Source: Aquimarina sp. MMG016
GTDB taxonomy: Bacteria; Bacteroidota; Bacteroidia; Flavobacteriales; Flavobacteriaceae
Reading direction: 5' to 3'
Length of the DNA: 64,000 bases
Assembly: GCF_018100805.1 (NCBI RefSeq)
Contig: NZ_JAGJEA010000004.1
Coordinates: 248,001 to 312,000, forward strand
Below are positions 42,835 to 52,364 of this stretch, one piece after another. Below the pieces are notes generated by a model that worked only from the letters and a program-made list of their open reading frames with translations, did no database searches and was not told the DNA's origin. The translations under genes and the position numbers were made by a program. Every line of letters begins with the position of its first letter. Positions within the stretch are counted from its first letter, which is position 1.

Positions 42835-43206
42835 ATGACTAAAAAAGAAATCAGTACTGATCAATTAATCACTCAAATCATAAAAGGTATTGAAGAAGTA
42901 AAAGGTAATGACATCAATATTTTAGACTTACGCGAGATCGAAAATACAGTCTGTAGTTACTTTGTTATCTGCAATGGTACTTCTAATACCCAAGTAAATG
43001 CAATCGTTAATTCTGTCCAGAAAACTGTAAGTAAAGAATTAAAAGACAAACCCTGGCATGTAGAAGGAAGTGAAAATGCTGAATGGGTGCTAATTGATTA
43101 TGTGAATGTAGTAGTACATGTTTTCCAAAAACATATAAGAGAATTCTATGATATTGAAGGACTATGGGGAGATGCAAAGACTACTGTGATTGAAACAAAT
43201 TATTAA
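42835..43206 (+). CDS. rsfS: Ribosome silencing factor RsfS
   Basis: 123 residues. DUF143/Iojap fold: LDLREIENTVCSYFVICNGTSNTQVNAIVNSVQ, PWHVEGSENAEWVLIDYVNVVVHVFQKHIREFYDIEGLWGDA. Binds L14 on the 50S subunit and blocks joining under nutrient limitation. First gene of a lipid and protein-quality string ahead of ftsH (15 bases apart), an arrangement seen across Flavobacteriia. Confidence 0.95.
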   Translation: MTKKEISTDQLITQIIKGIEEVKGNDINILDLREIENTVCSYFVICNGTSNTQVNAIVNSVQKTVSKELKDKPWHVEGSENAEWVLIDYVNVVVHVFQKHIREFYDIEGLWGDAKTTVIETNY

Positions 43207-43220
43207 AAGAGAAAACCTAA

Positions 43221-45170
43221 ATGGCAAAAGACAATAAAAAAATAGAACCTAATAAGAAACCAAAATTCAGTGCATATTGGATTTATGCAATAATTATTGT
43301 TGGTTTTTTAGCACTTAATTTCCTGGGAGGAAGTGGATGGGGATCTGCTCCAAAAACAACTCCTTCTGATTTTCAGAGTTTTTTAAGTAATGGAGAAGTA
43401 GAAAAAGTAGTTATACTGAATAGAAGAGAAGCAAAAGTATTTCTGACTCCAGAAGCAAAGGCTTTAGAAAAACACAAAAACAAAAAGCCAAAATCTATAT
43501 TACCCGTTGGTCCTGGTGAACCTGATTATCAATTCGAGTTTGGAGATTTACAAAACTTCGAAAACGAAATTGCTAAAGTTAAGGAAGATAATGGATTAGA
43601 TACTCAGGTAATTTATGATACTGAAAATAATTTCTGGGGAGAAATTTTTGTTACTCTCCTGCCCTTTGCTTTGATTATTGGGGTATGGATATTTATTATG
43701 CGTAGAATGAGTGGTGGTGCCGGAGGTGGTGCTGGAGGACAAATTTTTAACATAGGAAAATCTAAAGCCAAGCTATTTGATCAAAATACAGAAGTAAAAG
43801 TTTCTTTTGAAAATGTTGCAGGTCTAGAAGGAGCAAAAGAAGAAGTTCAGGAAATAGTAGACTTCTTAAAAAATCCTGAAAAATATACATCTCTTGGTGG
43901 TAAAATCCCTAAAGGAGCATTATTGGTAGGTCCTCCCGGAACAGGAAAAACACTATTAGCTAAGGCGGTTGCCGGAGAAGCAAAAGTACCTTTCTTTTCT
44001 TTATCAGGATCAGACTTTGTAGAGATGTTTGTAGGTGTTGGTGCATCACGTGTACGTGATTTATTCAAACAAGCTAAAGAAAAATCTCCTGCTATTATAT
44101 TTATTGATGAAATTGACGCAATAGGTAGAGCAAGAGGAAAAAGTAATTTCTCAGGATCTAATGACGAGAGAGAAAACACATTAAACCAGCTCCTTACTGA
44201 GATGGATGGTTTTGGAACCAATACCAACGTTATTGTTATTGCTGCTACCAACAGGGCTGATGTACTTGATAAAGCATTAATGCGTGCTGGACGTTTTGAC
44301 AGACAAATCTATGTTGACCTTCCTGACGTTAGAGAACGTAAAGAAATATTTGAAGTACATCTAAAACCTCTTAAGAAAGTAGAAGGTTTAGATACTGATT
44401 TTTTATCCAAACAAACTCCGGGGTTTTCTGGTGCAGATATCGCCAATGTATGTAACGAAGCTGCTTTAATTGCAGCAAGAAAAGGCAACAAAGCTGTTGG
44501 AAAACAAGATTTCTTAGATGCGGTAGATAGAATTGTTGGTGGATTAGAGAAAAAGAACAAAATTATTACTCCTGAAGAAAAAAGAGCTATTGCATTTCAT
44601 GAAGCCGGACACGCTACTGTAAGCTGGATGTTGGAACACGCTGCTCCATTGGTAAAAGTAACTATTGTACCTCGTGGACAATCATTAGGTGCCGCTTGGT
44701 ATCTTCCGGAAGAAAGGCTAATTGTAAGACCAAATCAAATGCTAGATGAAATGTGTGCTGCACTTGGTGGTCGTGCTGCAGAGAAAGTAATGTTTGATGA
44801 GATCTCAACCGGAGCATTAAGCGATTTAGAGAAAGTAACCAAACAAGCCAGAGCTATGGTTACAGTCTATGGATTAAATGATAAAGTTGGGAACCTTACA
44901 TATTATGATTCTTCAGGGCAAAGTGAATATAATTTCACTAAACCTTACAGTGAGCAAACTAGTGAGTTAATCGATAAAGAAATCTCTAATATTATAGAAA
45001 CTCAATATCAAAGAGCTATAGAATTGCTAGAGAATAACAAAGACAAACTTACTCAGCTTGCTGAAGTATTATTAGAGAAAGAAGTTATTTTTAAGGATAA
45101 CTTAGAGAAGATATTTGGAGAAAGACCATTTGGTAAAAAGGAAGAAGAAACTGTTGTTGAACCTTCATAA
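43221..45170 (+). CDS. ftsH: ATP-dependent zinc metalloprotease FtsH
   Basis: 649 residues. Two membrane helices (about 15-35 and 140-160) flank a periplasmic domain. The AAA module has Walker A GPPGTGKT (237-244), Walker B IIFIDEID and the SRH region. The M41 peptidase has HEAGH (His460, Glu461, His464). A Gly-rich linker (GGAGGGAGGQ) precedes the AAA domain. Membrane-bound quality-control protease. A strong terminator follows at 45200-45240, so downstream genes are expressed from another promoter. Confidence 0.97.
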   Translation: MAKDNKKIEPNKKPKFSAYWIYAIIIVGFLALNFLGGSGWGSAPKTTPSDFQSFLSNGEVEKVVILNRREAKVFLTPEAKALEKHKNKKPKSILPVGPGEPDYQFEFGDLQNFENEIAKVKEDNGLDTQVIYDTENNFWGEIFVTLLPFALIIGVWIFIMRRMSGGAGGGAGGQIFNIGKSKAKLFDQNTEVKVSFENVAGLEGAKEEVQEIVDFLKNPEKYTSLGGKIPKGALLVGPPGTGKTLLAKAVAGEAKVPFFSLSGSDFVEMFVGVGASRVRDLFKQAKEKSPAIIFIDEIDAIGRARGKSNFSGSNDERENTLNQLLTEMDGFGTNTNVIVIAATNRADVLDKALMRAGRFDRQIYVDLPDVRERKEIFEVHLKPLKKVEGLDTDFLSKQTPGFSGADIANVCNEAALIAARKGNKAVGKQDFLDAVDRIVGGLEKKNKIITPEEKRAIAFHEAGHATVSWMLEHAAPLVKVTIVPRGQSLGAAWYLPEERLIVRPNQMLDEMCAALGGRAAEKVMFDEISTGALSDLEKVTKQARAMVTVYGLNDKVGNLTYYDSSGQSEYNFTKPYSEQTSELIDKEISNIIETQYQRAIELLENNKDKLTQLAEVLLEKEVIFKDNLEKIFGERPFGKKEEETVVEPS

Positions 45171-45199
45171 AACCTAAATAGTTTTTACTTGTAAAATGA

Positions 45200-45240
45200 A
45201 AAATCTTAACCTAACAGAATATTAGGTTAAGATTTTTTTT
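45200..45240 (+). terminator. Rho-independent terminator after ftsH
   Basis: Fifteen-base stem AAAATCTTAACCTAA/TTAGGTTAAGATTTT (45200-45214 with 45222-45236), then a T run to 45240. Confidence 0.93.
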
Positions 45241-45247
45241 ATCTTTG
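45240..45247 (+). promoter_or_regulatory. Predicted -7 box of the LUD-cdsA-psd unit
   Basis: TATCTTTG begins in the last T of the terminator run, 41 bases before the LUD gene ATG. Confidence 0.5.
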
Positions 45248-45288
45248 AAGGTATTGTAAAATTGTAATCCCGAATCGTAGCACTAAAT

Positions 45289-45900
45289 ATGAGTCTATTT
45301 AGAAGAATATTTTCCTCAAAATCTAAATCAGACCAAAAGAATAAAGAACGACACGTAGAAGATCGCAGTAAGTACATGCCAGAAATCAACCTACCAGTTG
45401 ATGAAAGCTTTATGATTAATTTCAAAAGAAATGGCGGTAAATTCTTGTATTGTGATAATGAAAATGAAGTTTTAGATTCTTTTGACAAAATTCTATTAGA
45501 AAATGATTGGTACGAAACAGACGTATGCTGTTTTGATATTGGGCTGGAACATAAATTTTCTGGTTACAACCTTAATTATGTAAAAAACATTTCGGGATCA
45601 TTCTTTTTTGCTACTTGCGAATATTTAATTGCCGACAGTGGTTCTATTTTAGTTTCTTCGAATCAGCTTAAAGAAAAAAAACTAACAGAACTGCCAGACA
45701 ATTTTGTAATATTAGCATCTACCAGTCAACTGGTTAAAAGTATTGGAGAAGGTCTAAAAGGAATAAAAGAAAAAAATAAAAACTCAATTCCTTCAAATAT
45801 CACTACTATTAAAAACTTCGAAACACAAAAAGAAAAAGACTTCTTAAGTTACGGAAGTAGCTCAAAAAATCTATATTTGCTGCTGTTGGAAGATTTATAA
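45289..45900 (+). CDS. LUD domain protein (LutC-like)
   Basis: 203 residues. LUD fold: VDESFMINFKRNGGKFLYCDNENEVLDSFDKILLENDWYETDVCCFD, GSFFFATCEYLIADSGSILVSSNQ and NFVILASTSQLVKSIGEGLKGIKEKN. LUD proteins occur in lactate utilisation complexes, but this member is encoded alone, apart from lutA and lutB, among membrane lipid genes. So a lactate role is uncertain. It ends one base before cdsA and is therefore cotranscribed with it. Confidence 0.83.
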   Translation: MSLFRRIFSSKSKSDQKNKERHVEDRSKYMPEINLPVDESFMINFKRNGGKFLYCDNENEVLDSFDKILLENDWYETDVCCFDIGLEHKFSGYNLNYVKNISGSFFFATCEYLIADSGSILVSSNQLKEKKLTELPDNFVILASTSQLVKSIGEGLKGIKEKNKNSIPSNITTIKNFETQKEKDFLSYGSSSKNLYLLLLEDL

Positions 45901-45901
45901 T

Positions 45902-46705
45902 ATGAAGGAATTACTTACACGGTCATTATCGGGATTTTTATATGTATCGATATTACTGGCTTCTATCTTTATTTCTAGATACACTTTTATTGGTGTGTTC
46001 TTTATCTTCGGTATTATATGTATTTATGAATTTCAGAAATTAATCCATCTAAGAAATAAAAGGTTATACATCATCTTTATTCTATTCATCATTCTATTTC
46101 AATTTGTTGAGGATAGATGGTATATTACTGTTCCCGTATTAATGCTTACGATAGTTACAGAAGTTTTTTTAGTTAAGGATTTGGTAACTATACGAATCAT
46201 ACCCATGTTCGAAAAAAGAAAATACTTAACAAGCATTTTCTATCTTATTACTTCCATTATATTTTTAACATTAATACCAATCTATAACGGAAAATATGAA
46301 CCTATAATAATAGCTGGACCTTTTTTAATTGCCTGGACTAATGATACTTTTGCATATCTGGTTGGCAAAAATTTTGGGAAACATAAATTATTAGAACGAA
46401 TATCTCCTAAAAAAACAATTGAGGGATTTGCCGGAGGTTTTGTTTTTTCTTTATTAGCAGGATACCTTATTTCCACTTTCTCCGACACTTTATCTATATA
46501 CGTTTGGTTGATTATAAGCATAATAATGAGTATTTTTGGTACTCTGGGTGATCTTATACAATCTAAATTCAAAAGACAAGCAGGAGTAAAAGATAGTGGC
46601 TCTATAATGCCTGGACATGGAGGCATTTTTGATCGCTTAGATAGCATTATATTTGCCAGCCCATTTTTATATGCATTTTTACAAATTTTAAAATATGTTC
46701 CATAA
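45902..46705 (+). CDS. cdsA: Phosphatidate cytidylyltransferase
   Basis: 267 residues with about eight membrane helices. Makes CDP-diacylglycerol from phosphatidate and CTP. Signature region KRQAGVKDSGSIMPGHGGIFDRLDSIIFASP is the conserved CDS C-terminal motif (KR..KDSG...PGHGG..DR.DS). FAYLVGKNFGKHKLLERISPKKTIEGFAGG is the CTP-site region. It overlaps psd by 11 bases. Confidence 0.96.
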   Translation: MKELLTRSLSGFLYVSILLASIFISRYTFIGVFFIFGIICIYEFQKLIHLRNKRLYIIFILFIILFQFVEDRWYITVPVLMLTIVTEVFLVKDLVTIRIIPMFEKRKYLTSIFYLITSIIFLTLIPIYNGKYEPIIIAGPFLIAWTNDTFAYLVGKNFGKHKLLERISPKKTIEGFAGGFVFSLLAGYLISTFSDTLSIYVWLIISIIMSIFGTLGDLIQSKFKRQAGVKDSGSIMPGHGGIFDRLDSIIFASPFLYAFLQILKYVP

Positions 46706-47342
46706 AGAAGGATATAAAATCATCTCGGTTGCCATAGTACTTTTTCTAGGTATTAATGTAGCTTCATATGTAGCTATACAACTACAAGAATGGATAATTT
46801 CCATATTTGTGGTTACTTTAGCATTTCTAATTCTGATTCTACAATTTTTCAGAAACCCTAAAAGAAAAACTCAAATAGACGAACATACTGTCGTAGCTCC
46901 TGTAGATGGAAAAGTTGTGGTTATTGAAGAAGTATTCGAAAAAGAGTATTTTAAAGAAAATAGACTTCAGGTTTCTATATTTATGTCTCCAATAAATGTT
47001 CATGTAACCAGATACCCTATTAATGGCGAAGTAGCTTTTAGTAAATATCACCCAGGTAAGTATTTAGTTGCCTGGCACCCTAAGGCATCTGAAGAAAACG
47101 AAAGAACAACGGTTGTTGTTAAGAACAATATCATAGAAATACTCTACAGACAAATTGCCGGAGCATTAGCTAAAAGAATTGTAAATTATGCCAAAGAAGG
47201 TGAAAAAGTTATTCAAGGCTCAGATAGCGGTTTTATCAAATTTGGATCAAGAGTTGATGTGTTTTTACCTATTGGAACTAAAATAAATGTCTCTCTCGAT
47301 CAAAAAGTGAGAGGCGGAGAAAGCATTATAGCTCATGTATAA
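46695..47342 (+). CDS. psd: Phosphatidylserine decarboxylase (short form)
   Basis: 215 residues, short PSD type. FIKFGSRVDVFLP contains the Gly184-Ser185 self-cleavage site that creates the pyruvoyl group. VAPVDGKVVVIEEV, QVSIFMSPINVHVTRYPINGEV (His charge relay) and ENERTTVVVKNN are the other conserved blocks. Hydrophobic N-terminal helices (about 5-50) anchor it. Produces phosphatidylethanolamine from CdsA-derived precursors. Confidence 0.95.
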   Translation: MFHKEGYKIISVAIVLFLGINVASYVAIQLQEWIISIFVVTLAFLILILQFFRNPKRKTQIDEHTVVAPVDGKVVVIEEVFEKEYFKENRLQVSIFMSPINVHVTRYPINGEVAFSKYHPGKYLVAWHPKASEENERTTVVVKNNIIEILYRQIAGALAKRIVNYAKEGEKVIQGSDSGFIKFGSRVDVFLPIGTKINVSLDQKVRGGESIIAHV

Positions 47343-47347
47343 TTATT

Positions 47348-47614
47348 ATGACCGAAGAAGAAATAAATATTGCCTTCGAGAAAGCATATCATCGTGCTTG
47401 TAACACACAAATACAGCTTCCGCCGGATATTATGTTACATTTCTACGCACACTACAAACAAGCTACACATACTGACGGTTTTTACACTCCATCTGGCGAC
47501 AGTGAACTTAGAAATGCTTTTAAGCTGAATGCGCTTTTTCAGGTTAAAAATCTTACTGCCTTAGAAGCTAAAATAAAGTATATCGAACTAGTCAATAAAC
47601 ATATTACAGATTAA
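47348..47614 (+). CDS. Acyl-CoA-binding protein
   Basis: 88 residues, the whole ACBP four-helix domain: EEINIAFEKAYHRACNTQIQLPPDIMLHFYAHYKQATHTDG, then ALFQVKNLTALEAKIKYIELVNKHI. The YxxYKQAT and KYIELV motifs are the acyl-CoA pocket and final helix. It follows psd by five bases in an operon with cdsA and psd. It probably buffers acyl-CoA for lipid synthesis or breakdown. ACBPs are widespread in eukaryotes and sporadic in bacteria. Confidence 0.9.
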   Translation: MTEEEINIAFEKAYHRACNTQIQLPPDIMLHFYAHYKQATHTDGFYTPSGDSELRNAFKLNALFQVKNLTALEAKIKYIELVNKHITD

Positions 47615-47652
47615 AAAAAGCTTTGACTATTCATCAAAGCTTTCTTTTTTTT
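47613..47652. terminator. Bidirectional terminator between ACBP and valS
   Basis: Stem AAAGCTTTGA/TCAAAGCTTT (47617-47626 with 47634-47643), loop CTATTCA, then CTTTTTTTT on plus. An A run on the left gives T on minus. It serves both convergent genes. Confidence 0.9.
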
Positions 47653-47675
47653 GGACAATATTCTATATCTTAAGC

Positions 47676-50306
47676 TTAAGAAAGACTTGCTAAACTAGAT
47701 TTTAGAGTAGCAATCTTGGCTTCAGCGTCAGCTTCTTTCTTTCGTTCATTAGCAATCACTTGCTCAGGAGCATTATTAACAAAACGCTCGTTCTGCAATT
47801 TTTTCTGAACAGACTTTAAAAACCCCTCTGTATACGTAAGTTCTTCTGTAAGTTTCTTTATTTCTTCTTCCACATTAATTGCCCCAGAAATTGGAATAAA
47901 ATACTCATTAGATTTAACTCTAAAGGATAAAGCCCCATCCACTTTTGCATCAACATAATTTAAGGAAGACAAATTACCTAATTTACTAATAACGGTATCA
48001 AAAGTTGAACTTAATTTTTCACTATTTAGCACTGATAACTCTATAGTTTCTTTAAACGAAATATTCTTCTCTTTACGAATAGTTCTAATTCCAGAAACTA
48101 CTTCTGAAGCTATATCGAATTCCTTAATCAAACCTTCATTAACCGCTTTTGATGTAGGCCAACTAGAAATAATTAATGCCTCTTTTGGAGTTCTATCTGC
48201 AATCTGCTGCCAAATTTCCTCTGAAATAAAAGGCACAAAAGGATGAAGAATCTTTAGATTATCTTCTAGAATAGCTATCACCTCATTATACGTTTTAGTA
48301 TCAATAGGACTACCGAAAGCTGGCTTAATCATCTCTAACAACCAGCTACAGAAATCATCCCATACTAACTTATAGGTGGTCATTAGTGCATCACTAATTC
48401 GATATTTAGCATAACTATCTTCCAGTTCTAATAAGGCCTGTTGAAATCTTGATTGATACCATTCTATTGCAATTTTAGATGCTTCAGGTTGTTCTATATT
48501 AGAATCAATTTTCCAACCTTTTATTAACCTAAAGGCGTTCCAAATTTTATTTACAAAACCACTACCTTGTTTACACAAGTCTTCATCAAACATTAAATCA
48601 TTACCAGCTGGAGAACTCAACAACATTCCAACTCGAATACCATCAGCACCATATTGATCAATTAAATCTAATGGATCAGGAGAATTACCTAAAGACTTAG
48701 ACATTTTCCGTCTTTGCTTATCTCTTACAATACCTGTAAGATACACATTAGTAAATGGTTTTTCCTTTCTGTATTCATATCCAGCAATAATCATTCTAGC
48801 CACCCAAAAAAACAAAATTTCCGGAGCGGTTACCAAATCATTTGTAGGATAATAATAATTAATTTCATCGTTTTCGGGCTCCAAAATACCATTGAATACA
48901 CTCATTGGCCATAACCAAGAAGAAAACCAGGTATCCAATGCATCTGGATCCTGAGTTAGATCAGTATCTATTAAATTACTATTACCAGTTTTTTCTTTAG
49001 CTAAAATCAGCGCTTCCTCCCTACTCTCTGCAACAACAAAATCTTCTTTTCCATCTCCATAGAAATAAGCAGGAATCTGATGTCCCCACCACAATTGACG
49101 AGATATATTCCAATCTCTAACATTTTCCATCCAATGGCGATATGTATTTACAAACTTTTCAGGAACTAGATTCACGTCCTTACCTATAACTGCCTCCAAG
49201 GCAGGTTTAGCAAGGTCTTCCATTTTCAAGAACCATTGATCACTTAGTTTAGGCTCTATAACGGCCTTAGTTCGTTCGCTTGTTCCCACTTTATTAAGAT
49301 GTGTCTCTGTTTTTTCTAAAACACCAATACCATCTAACTCCTTTATAATTTCTTTACGGGCTACAAAACGATCTTTTCCTTCATAATGCAAGCCAAAAGT
49401 ATTAAGTGTTGCATCATCATTAAAAATATCTATAACTTCCAGGCTATGCTTATCACCTAACACTTTATCATTCGGATCGTGAGCAGGTGTTACTTTAAGA
49501 CACCCTGTACCAAACTCCATATCTACATACTCGTCTTCAATAATTGGAATCGATCGATTGGCAATGGGAACAATAGCTTTTTTACCTCTGAGATGAGCAA
49601 AACGTTCATCATTTGGGTTAATACATATCGCTGTATCACCCATAATAGTTTCAGGACGAGTTGTAGCAATAGTAAGGGTATCATCGCTTCCTTCAATTTT
49701 ATACTTTAAATAATATAAGTTACCCTGTTTCTCCTCATAAATAACTTCTTCATCAGATAGGGTAGTCTTCGCTTCCGGATCCCAGTTCACCATCCGATAC
49801 CCTCTATAAATCAACCCTTTGTTATACAGGTCTACAAAAACTTTGATCACAGAAGCAGACAAATTGTCATCCATAGTAAAAGCCGTACGTTCCCAATCAC
49901 AAGAAGCTCCCAATTTTTTAAGTTGTTCCAGAATTATCCCCCCATGTTTATGTGTCCATTCCCAAGCATGTTCTAAAAACTCTTCTCTAGTGAGGTCATT
50001 TTTATTGATCCCATCTTCCTTTAACTTAGCAACAACCTTAGCTTCTGTCGCTATAGAAGCATGATCAGTACCAGGTACCCAGCAAGCATTATAACCCTTA
50101 AGGCGAGCTCTTCTAATCAACACATCCTGTATTGTATTATTAAGCATATGTCCCATATGCAAGACTCCAGTAACATTTGGCGGTGGAATTACGATAGTAT
50201 ACGCCTCTCTATCATCAATTTCTGAATGAAAGTAATTATGCTGAGTCCAGTAATCATACCACTTATCTTCTACCGATTTTGCATCATATTTTCCTGCTAA
50301 AGACAT
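47676..50306 (-). CDS. valS: Valine--tRNA ligase
   Basis: 876 residues from ATG 50306. The frame opens at a TTG (50339) inside the -7 box, so the later start is chosen. Class I synthetase: HIGH-type [25 protein letters not shown], an editing CP1 domain ([13 protein letters not shown]), KMSKS at [19 protein letters not shown], an anticodon-binding domain, and a C-terminal coiled coil (about 810-876, [25 protein letters not shown]). Confidence 0.97.
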   Translation of the reverse strand: MSLAGKYDAKSVEDKWYDYWTQHNYFHSEIDDREAYTIVIPPPNVTGVLHMGHMLNNTIQDVLIRRARLKGYNACWVPGTDHASIATEAKVVAKLKEDGINKNDLTREEFLEHAWEWTHKHGGIILEQLKKLGASCDWERTAFTMDDNLSASVIKVFVDLYNKGLIYRGYRMVNWDPEAKTTLSDEEVIYEEKQGNLYYLKYKIEGSDDTLTIATTRPETIMGDTAICINPNDERFAHLRGKKAIVPIANRSIPIIEDEYVDMEFGTGCLKVTPAHDPNDKVLGDKHSLEVIDIFNDDATLNTFGLHYEGKDRFVARKEIIKELDGIGVLEKTETHLNKVGTSERTKAVIEPKLSDQWFLKMEDLAKPALEAVIGKDVNLVPEKFVNTYRHWMENVRDWNISRQLWWGHQIPAYFYGDGKEDFVVAESREEALILAKEKTGNSNLIDTDLTQDPDALDTWFSSWLWPMSVFNGILEPENDEINYYYPTNDLVTAPEILFFWVARMIIAGYEYRKEKPFTNVYLTGIVRDKQRRKMSKSLGNSPDPLDLIDQYGADGIRVGMLLSSPAGNDLMFDEDLCKQGSGFVNKIWNAFRLIKGWKIDSNIEQPEASKIAIEWYQSRFQQALLELEDSYAKYRISDALMTTYKLVWDDFCSWLLEMIKPAFGSPIDTKTYNEVIAILEDNLKILHPFVPFISEEIWQQIADRTPKEALIISSWPTSKAVNEGLIKEFDIASEVVSGIRTIRKEKNISFKETIELSVLNSEKLSSTFDTVISKLGNLSSLNYVDAKVDGALSFRVKSNEYFIPISGAINVEEEIKKLTEELTYTEGFLKSVQKKLQNERFVNNAPEQVIANERKKEADAEAKIATLKSSLASLS

Positions 50307-50336
50307 ACTTTGGTCTAGTTTTTGAGTTTTAGAGTG

Positions 50337-50344
50337 CAAAAGTA
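50337..50344 (-). promoter_or_regulatory. Predicted -7 box of valS
   Basis: TACTTTTG on the minus strand, 30 bases before the valS ATG. Confidence 0.5.
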
Positions 50345-50432
50345 ATTATTATATACGACAACTTGAAAGTCTTTTGCAATTTTGAAGTTGGATAAAAAGT
50401 AACTACTTTTACACATTATAAAAACCTACATT

Positions 50433-50840
50433 ATGAAAAAAGTTATAATGATTTTATTTATTGGTTTTCTGGGATTTAATTTGAATGCCCAAGATGCCAA
50501 AGCAGAAATAAAATTTAAAACTGAAGTTATTGATTATGGCGAAATAGCTAAAGGTAGTGATGGCGTTCGCCAGTTTGAGTTTACAAATACAGGAAATGCT
50601 CCTTTGGTTATTTCTAAGGTATACTCTAGCTGTGGCTGCACTATTCCTAAAAAGCCTGAAGGACCAATTGCTCCAGGAGAAACTGGAATTATTGAAGTAA
50701 AATATGACACCAAAAGAGTGGGGCCTATTCGAAAAACGGTTACTGTAAATTCTAATGCCGCGGATAATCCTACAATGTCAATAAAAATTAAAGGAACAGT
50801 TTTAGACACTAATAAAAGTGTTCTTGAAAAGAAAAACTAA
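50433..50840 (+). CDS. DUF1573 (Ig-like) secreted protein
   Basis: 135 residues with a signal peptide (about 1-19, ending LNAQD). One DUF1573 domain: IDYGEIAKGSDGVRQFEFTNTGNAPLVISKVYSSCGCTIPKKPEGPIAPGETGIIEVKYDTKRVGPIRKTVTVNSNA. It carries the SSCGCT motif typical of the family. It is an Ig/ASH-like fold of unknown ligand, common in Bacteroidetes. Monocistronic, ended by a strong terminator. Confidence 0.88.
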   Translation: MKKVIMILFIGFLGFNLNAQDAKAEIKFKTEVIDYGEIAKGSDGVRQFEFTNTGNAPLVISKVYSSCGCTIPKKPEGPIAPGETGIIEVKYDTKRVGPIRKTVTVNSNAADNPTMSIKIKGTVLDTNKSVLEKKN

Positions 50841-50860
50841 GTAAAATACTTACTTTAACT

Positions 50861-50893
50861 AAAAGGAGCTGTTTTAAAAACAGCTCTTTTTTT
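50861..50893. terminator. Bidirectional terminator after the DUF1573 gene
   Basis: GAGCTGTTT/AAACAGCTC (50866-50874 with 50878-50886), loop TAA, with a T run on the right and A run on the left. The retropepsin gene on the other strand ends at 50892. Confidence 0.88.
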
Positions 50894-52250
50894 ATATCAC
50901 TTTTTTAAGAAAGAATGTATACTTCATTTGGACACCCAATCTTTCTATTTTAATTCTAATTTTCTTTCCTTCCTCAGAATAAAAAAGATCATTGAGGTCG
51001 GAAAGTTTATAATAATGAGCTTTTTTTCCATTAACTTCTAGAACAATATCTCCCTTTTTTAATCCCGCTATTTCTGCCGGTGAATTAGGTCTTATATCCA
51101 AAATCTCGTATTTTGGCTGTAGGCTGTAAGTAAAACTTGACAGTTCTCTATCAAAAGAAACAGCATCTTTCTTTATAGTAACATTTTTCACCTCATAAGA
51201 ATTATCCTCTCTTCTTTTTACATAATCTTCATCAATTCTAATTCCATTATGCTGTATCGTAAGACCACTCATATTATAGAAAAAAGGCTTATCAAAATAG
51301 CCATTCTTCTTAAACGATATTTTTTTATTAGGATAATCCACAATCAAGTTAAACCTTCTTAATATACTACCTCCAATGGATCCTTGTCTATCTTTTGTGG
51401 ATATTCTTTTTAAGTTAATTGAATCCGGAAATGAAGTAGTAACGTTTCTTAAAACAAAATCACCAATTACCAAACTATTTATTTTAGATCTCCTTCCGTA
51501 TATATTACCTGAAAAACCTTTACCCAAATAATCTTCAAAAGAATTCTCAGGTACTTTGATCCCCAACTCTTCATTCTCAAAAAGCCATAGTGCAGATCCA
51601 GAACCAGAATCTATTAGCATATTTAGATTTACTTGTCCATTTTTAGACATATGCTTAACATCCATATAAGGTCTCTTATTATCTGGAAACCTTAGTTTTG
51701 TCCTATAGCATTTTCTACACTTTTTATAAGTGTAAAATCCAGGTTTATTTATCTTTATGACTCTATTTGAATAGCTTATATCTAAAATAAAATCCTTAAA
51801 AAAATCATACCCTATAACCCCATGGATAGGAAATCCCATTTGTGGCGAAAAATTTATGGTCTCATCAAAAACCAAGTAAACCGTATGATTCCTACTTCTT
51901 GATTGTCCTATTTTCAAATCATTCCCCACAGATTTCACAGCCTCTACTGCCCCACCTTTTCCAAGACCTCTAAGATAAATTTTGGTAGCGTTACGCAATT
52001 CTAATGAATCTCTATCTTCTGCACTAAATATAATTGTTGAGTTCACCCCAGTATCCAGAATAAAAGAAAGATCAACACCATTAAGGTTTACGGGGATAAT
52101 TACAAGGTTATTTGCAAGTTCAAACTTTATCTTATCTTTCTTCACTCCATTAGGAAGTTTAAAGCTACCTTGAGCTAAAACTGTGACATTAAGAAACAAT
52201 AATAGAATTAAAACTCTATTATTAATGAAATGATAAAAATCCAATAACAA
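50892..52250 (-). CDS. Retropepsin-like aspartyl protease with PDZ domain
   Basis: 452 residues with an N-terminal signal or anchor helix (about 11-27). Two pepsin-type catalytic loops are on one chain: FILDTGVNS (Asp66) and MLIDSGSGS (about residue 214), so the active site is built within a single chain. A PDZ domain (about 375-452, EILDIRPNSPAEIAGLKKGDIVLEVNGKKAH) is at the end. The layout resembles periplasmic aspartyl proteases of Bacteroidetes. Target unknown. It contains a CxxC (KKCRKCYR) of unclear purpose. Confidence 0.83.
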   Translation of the reverse strand: MLLDFYHFINNRVLILLLFLNVTVLAQGSFKLPNGVKKDKIKFELANNLVIIPVNLNGVDLSFILDTGVNSTIIFSAEDRDSLELRNATKIYLRGLGKGGAVEAVKSVGNDLKIGQSRSRNHTVYLVFDETINFSPQMGFPIHGVIGYDFFKDFILDISYSNRVIKINKPGFYTYKKCRKCYRTKLRFPDNKRPYMDVKHMSKNGQVNLNMLIDSGSGSALWLFENEELGIKVPENSFEDYLGKGFSGNIYGRRSKINSLVIGDFVLRNVTTSFPDSINLKRISTKDRQGSIGGSILRRFNLIVDYPNKKISFKKNGYFDKPFFYNMSGLTIQHNGIRIDEDYVKRREDNSYEVKNVTIKKDAVSFDRELSSFTYSLQPKYEILDIRPNSPAEIAGLKKGDIVLEVNGKKAHYYKLSDLNDLFYSEEGKKIRIKIERLGVQMKYTFFLKKVI

Positions 52251-52364
52251 AATCTCCTTTTTCCTAAATATAGAAAAATAGTTGAAAATTAATGTCGATT
52301 AGACATCTATTTCTTAAATAATTTAAGAAATTTACCGCTATTTTATATTTTAAACCAAACTTTA

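Noticed and set aside
43847..44251. Minus-strand frame of 134 codons inside ftsH
   Set aside because: Shadow of ftsH; low-complexity Ser/Pro composition typical of antisense frames, no motif.
46282..46647. Minus-strand frame of 121 codons inside cdsA
   Set aside because: Antisense shadow of a well-supported gene.
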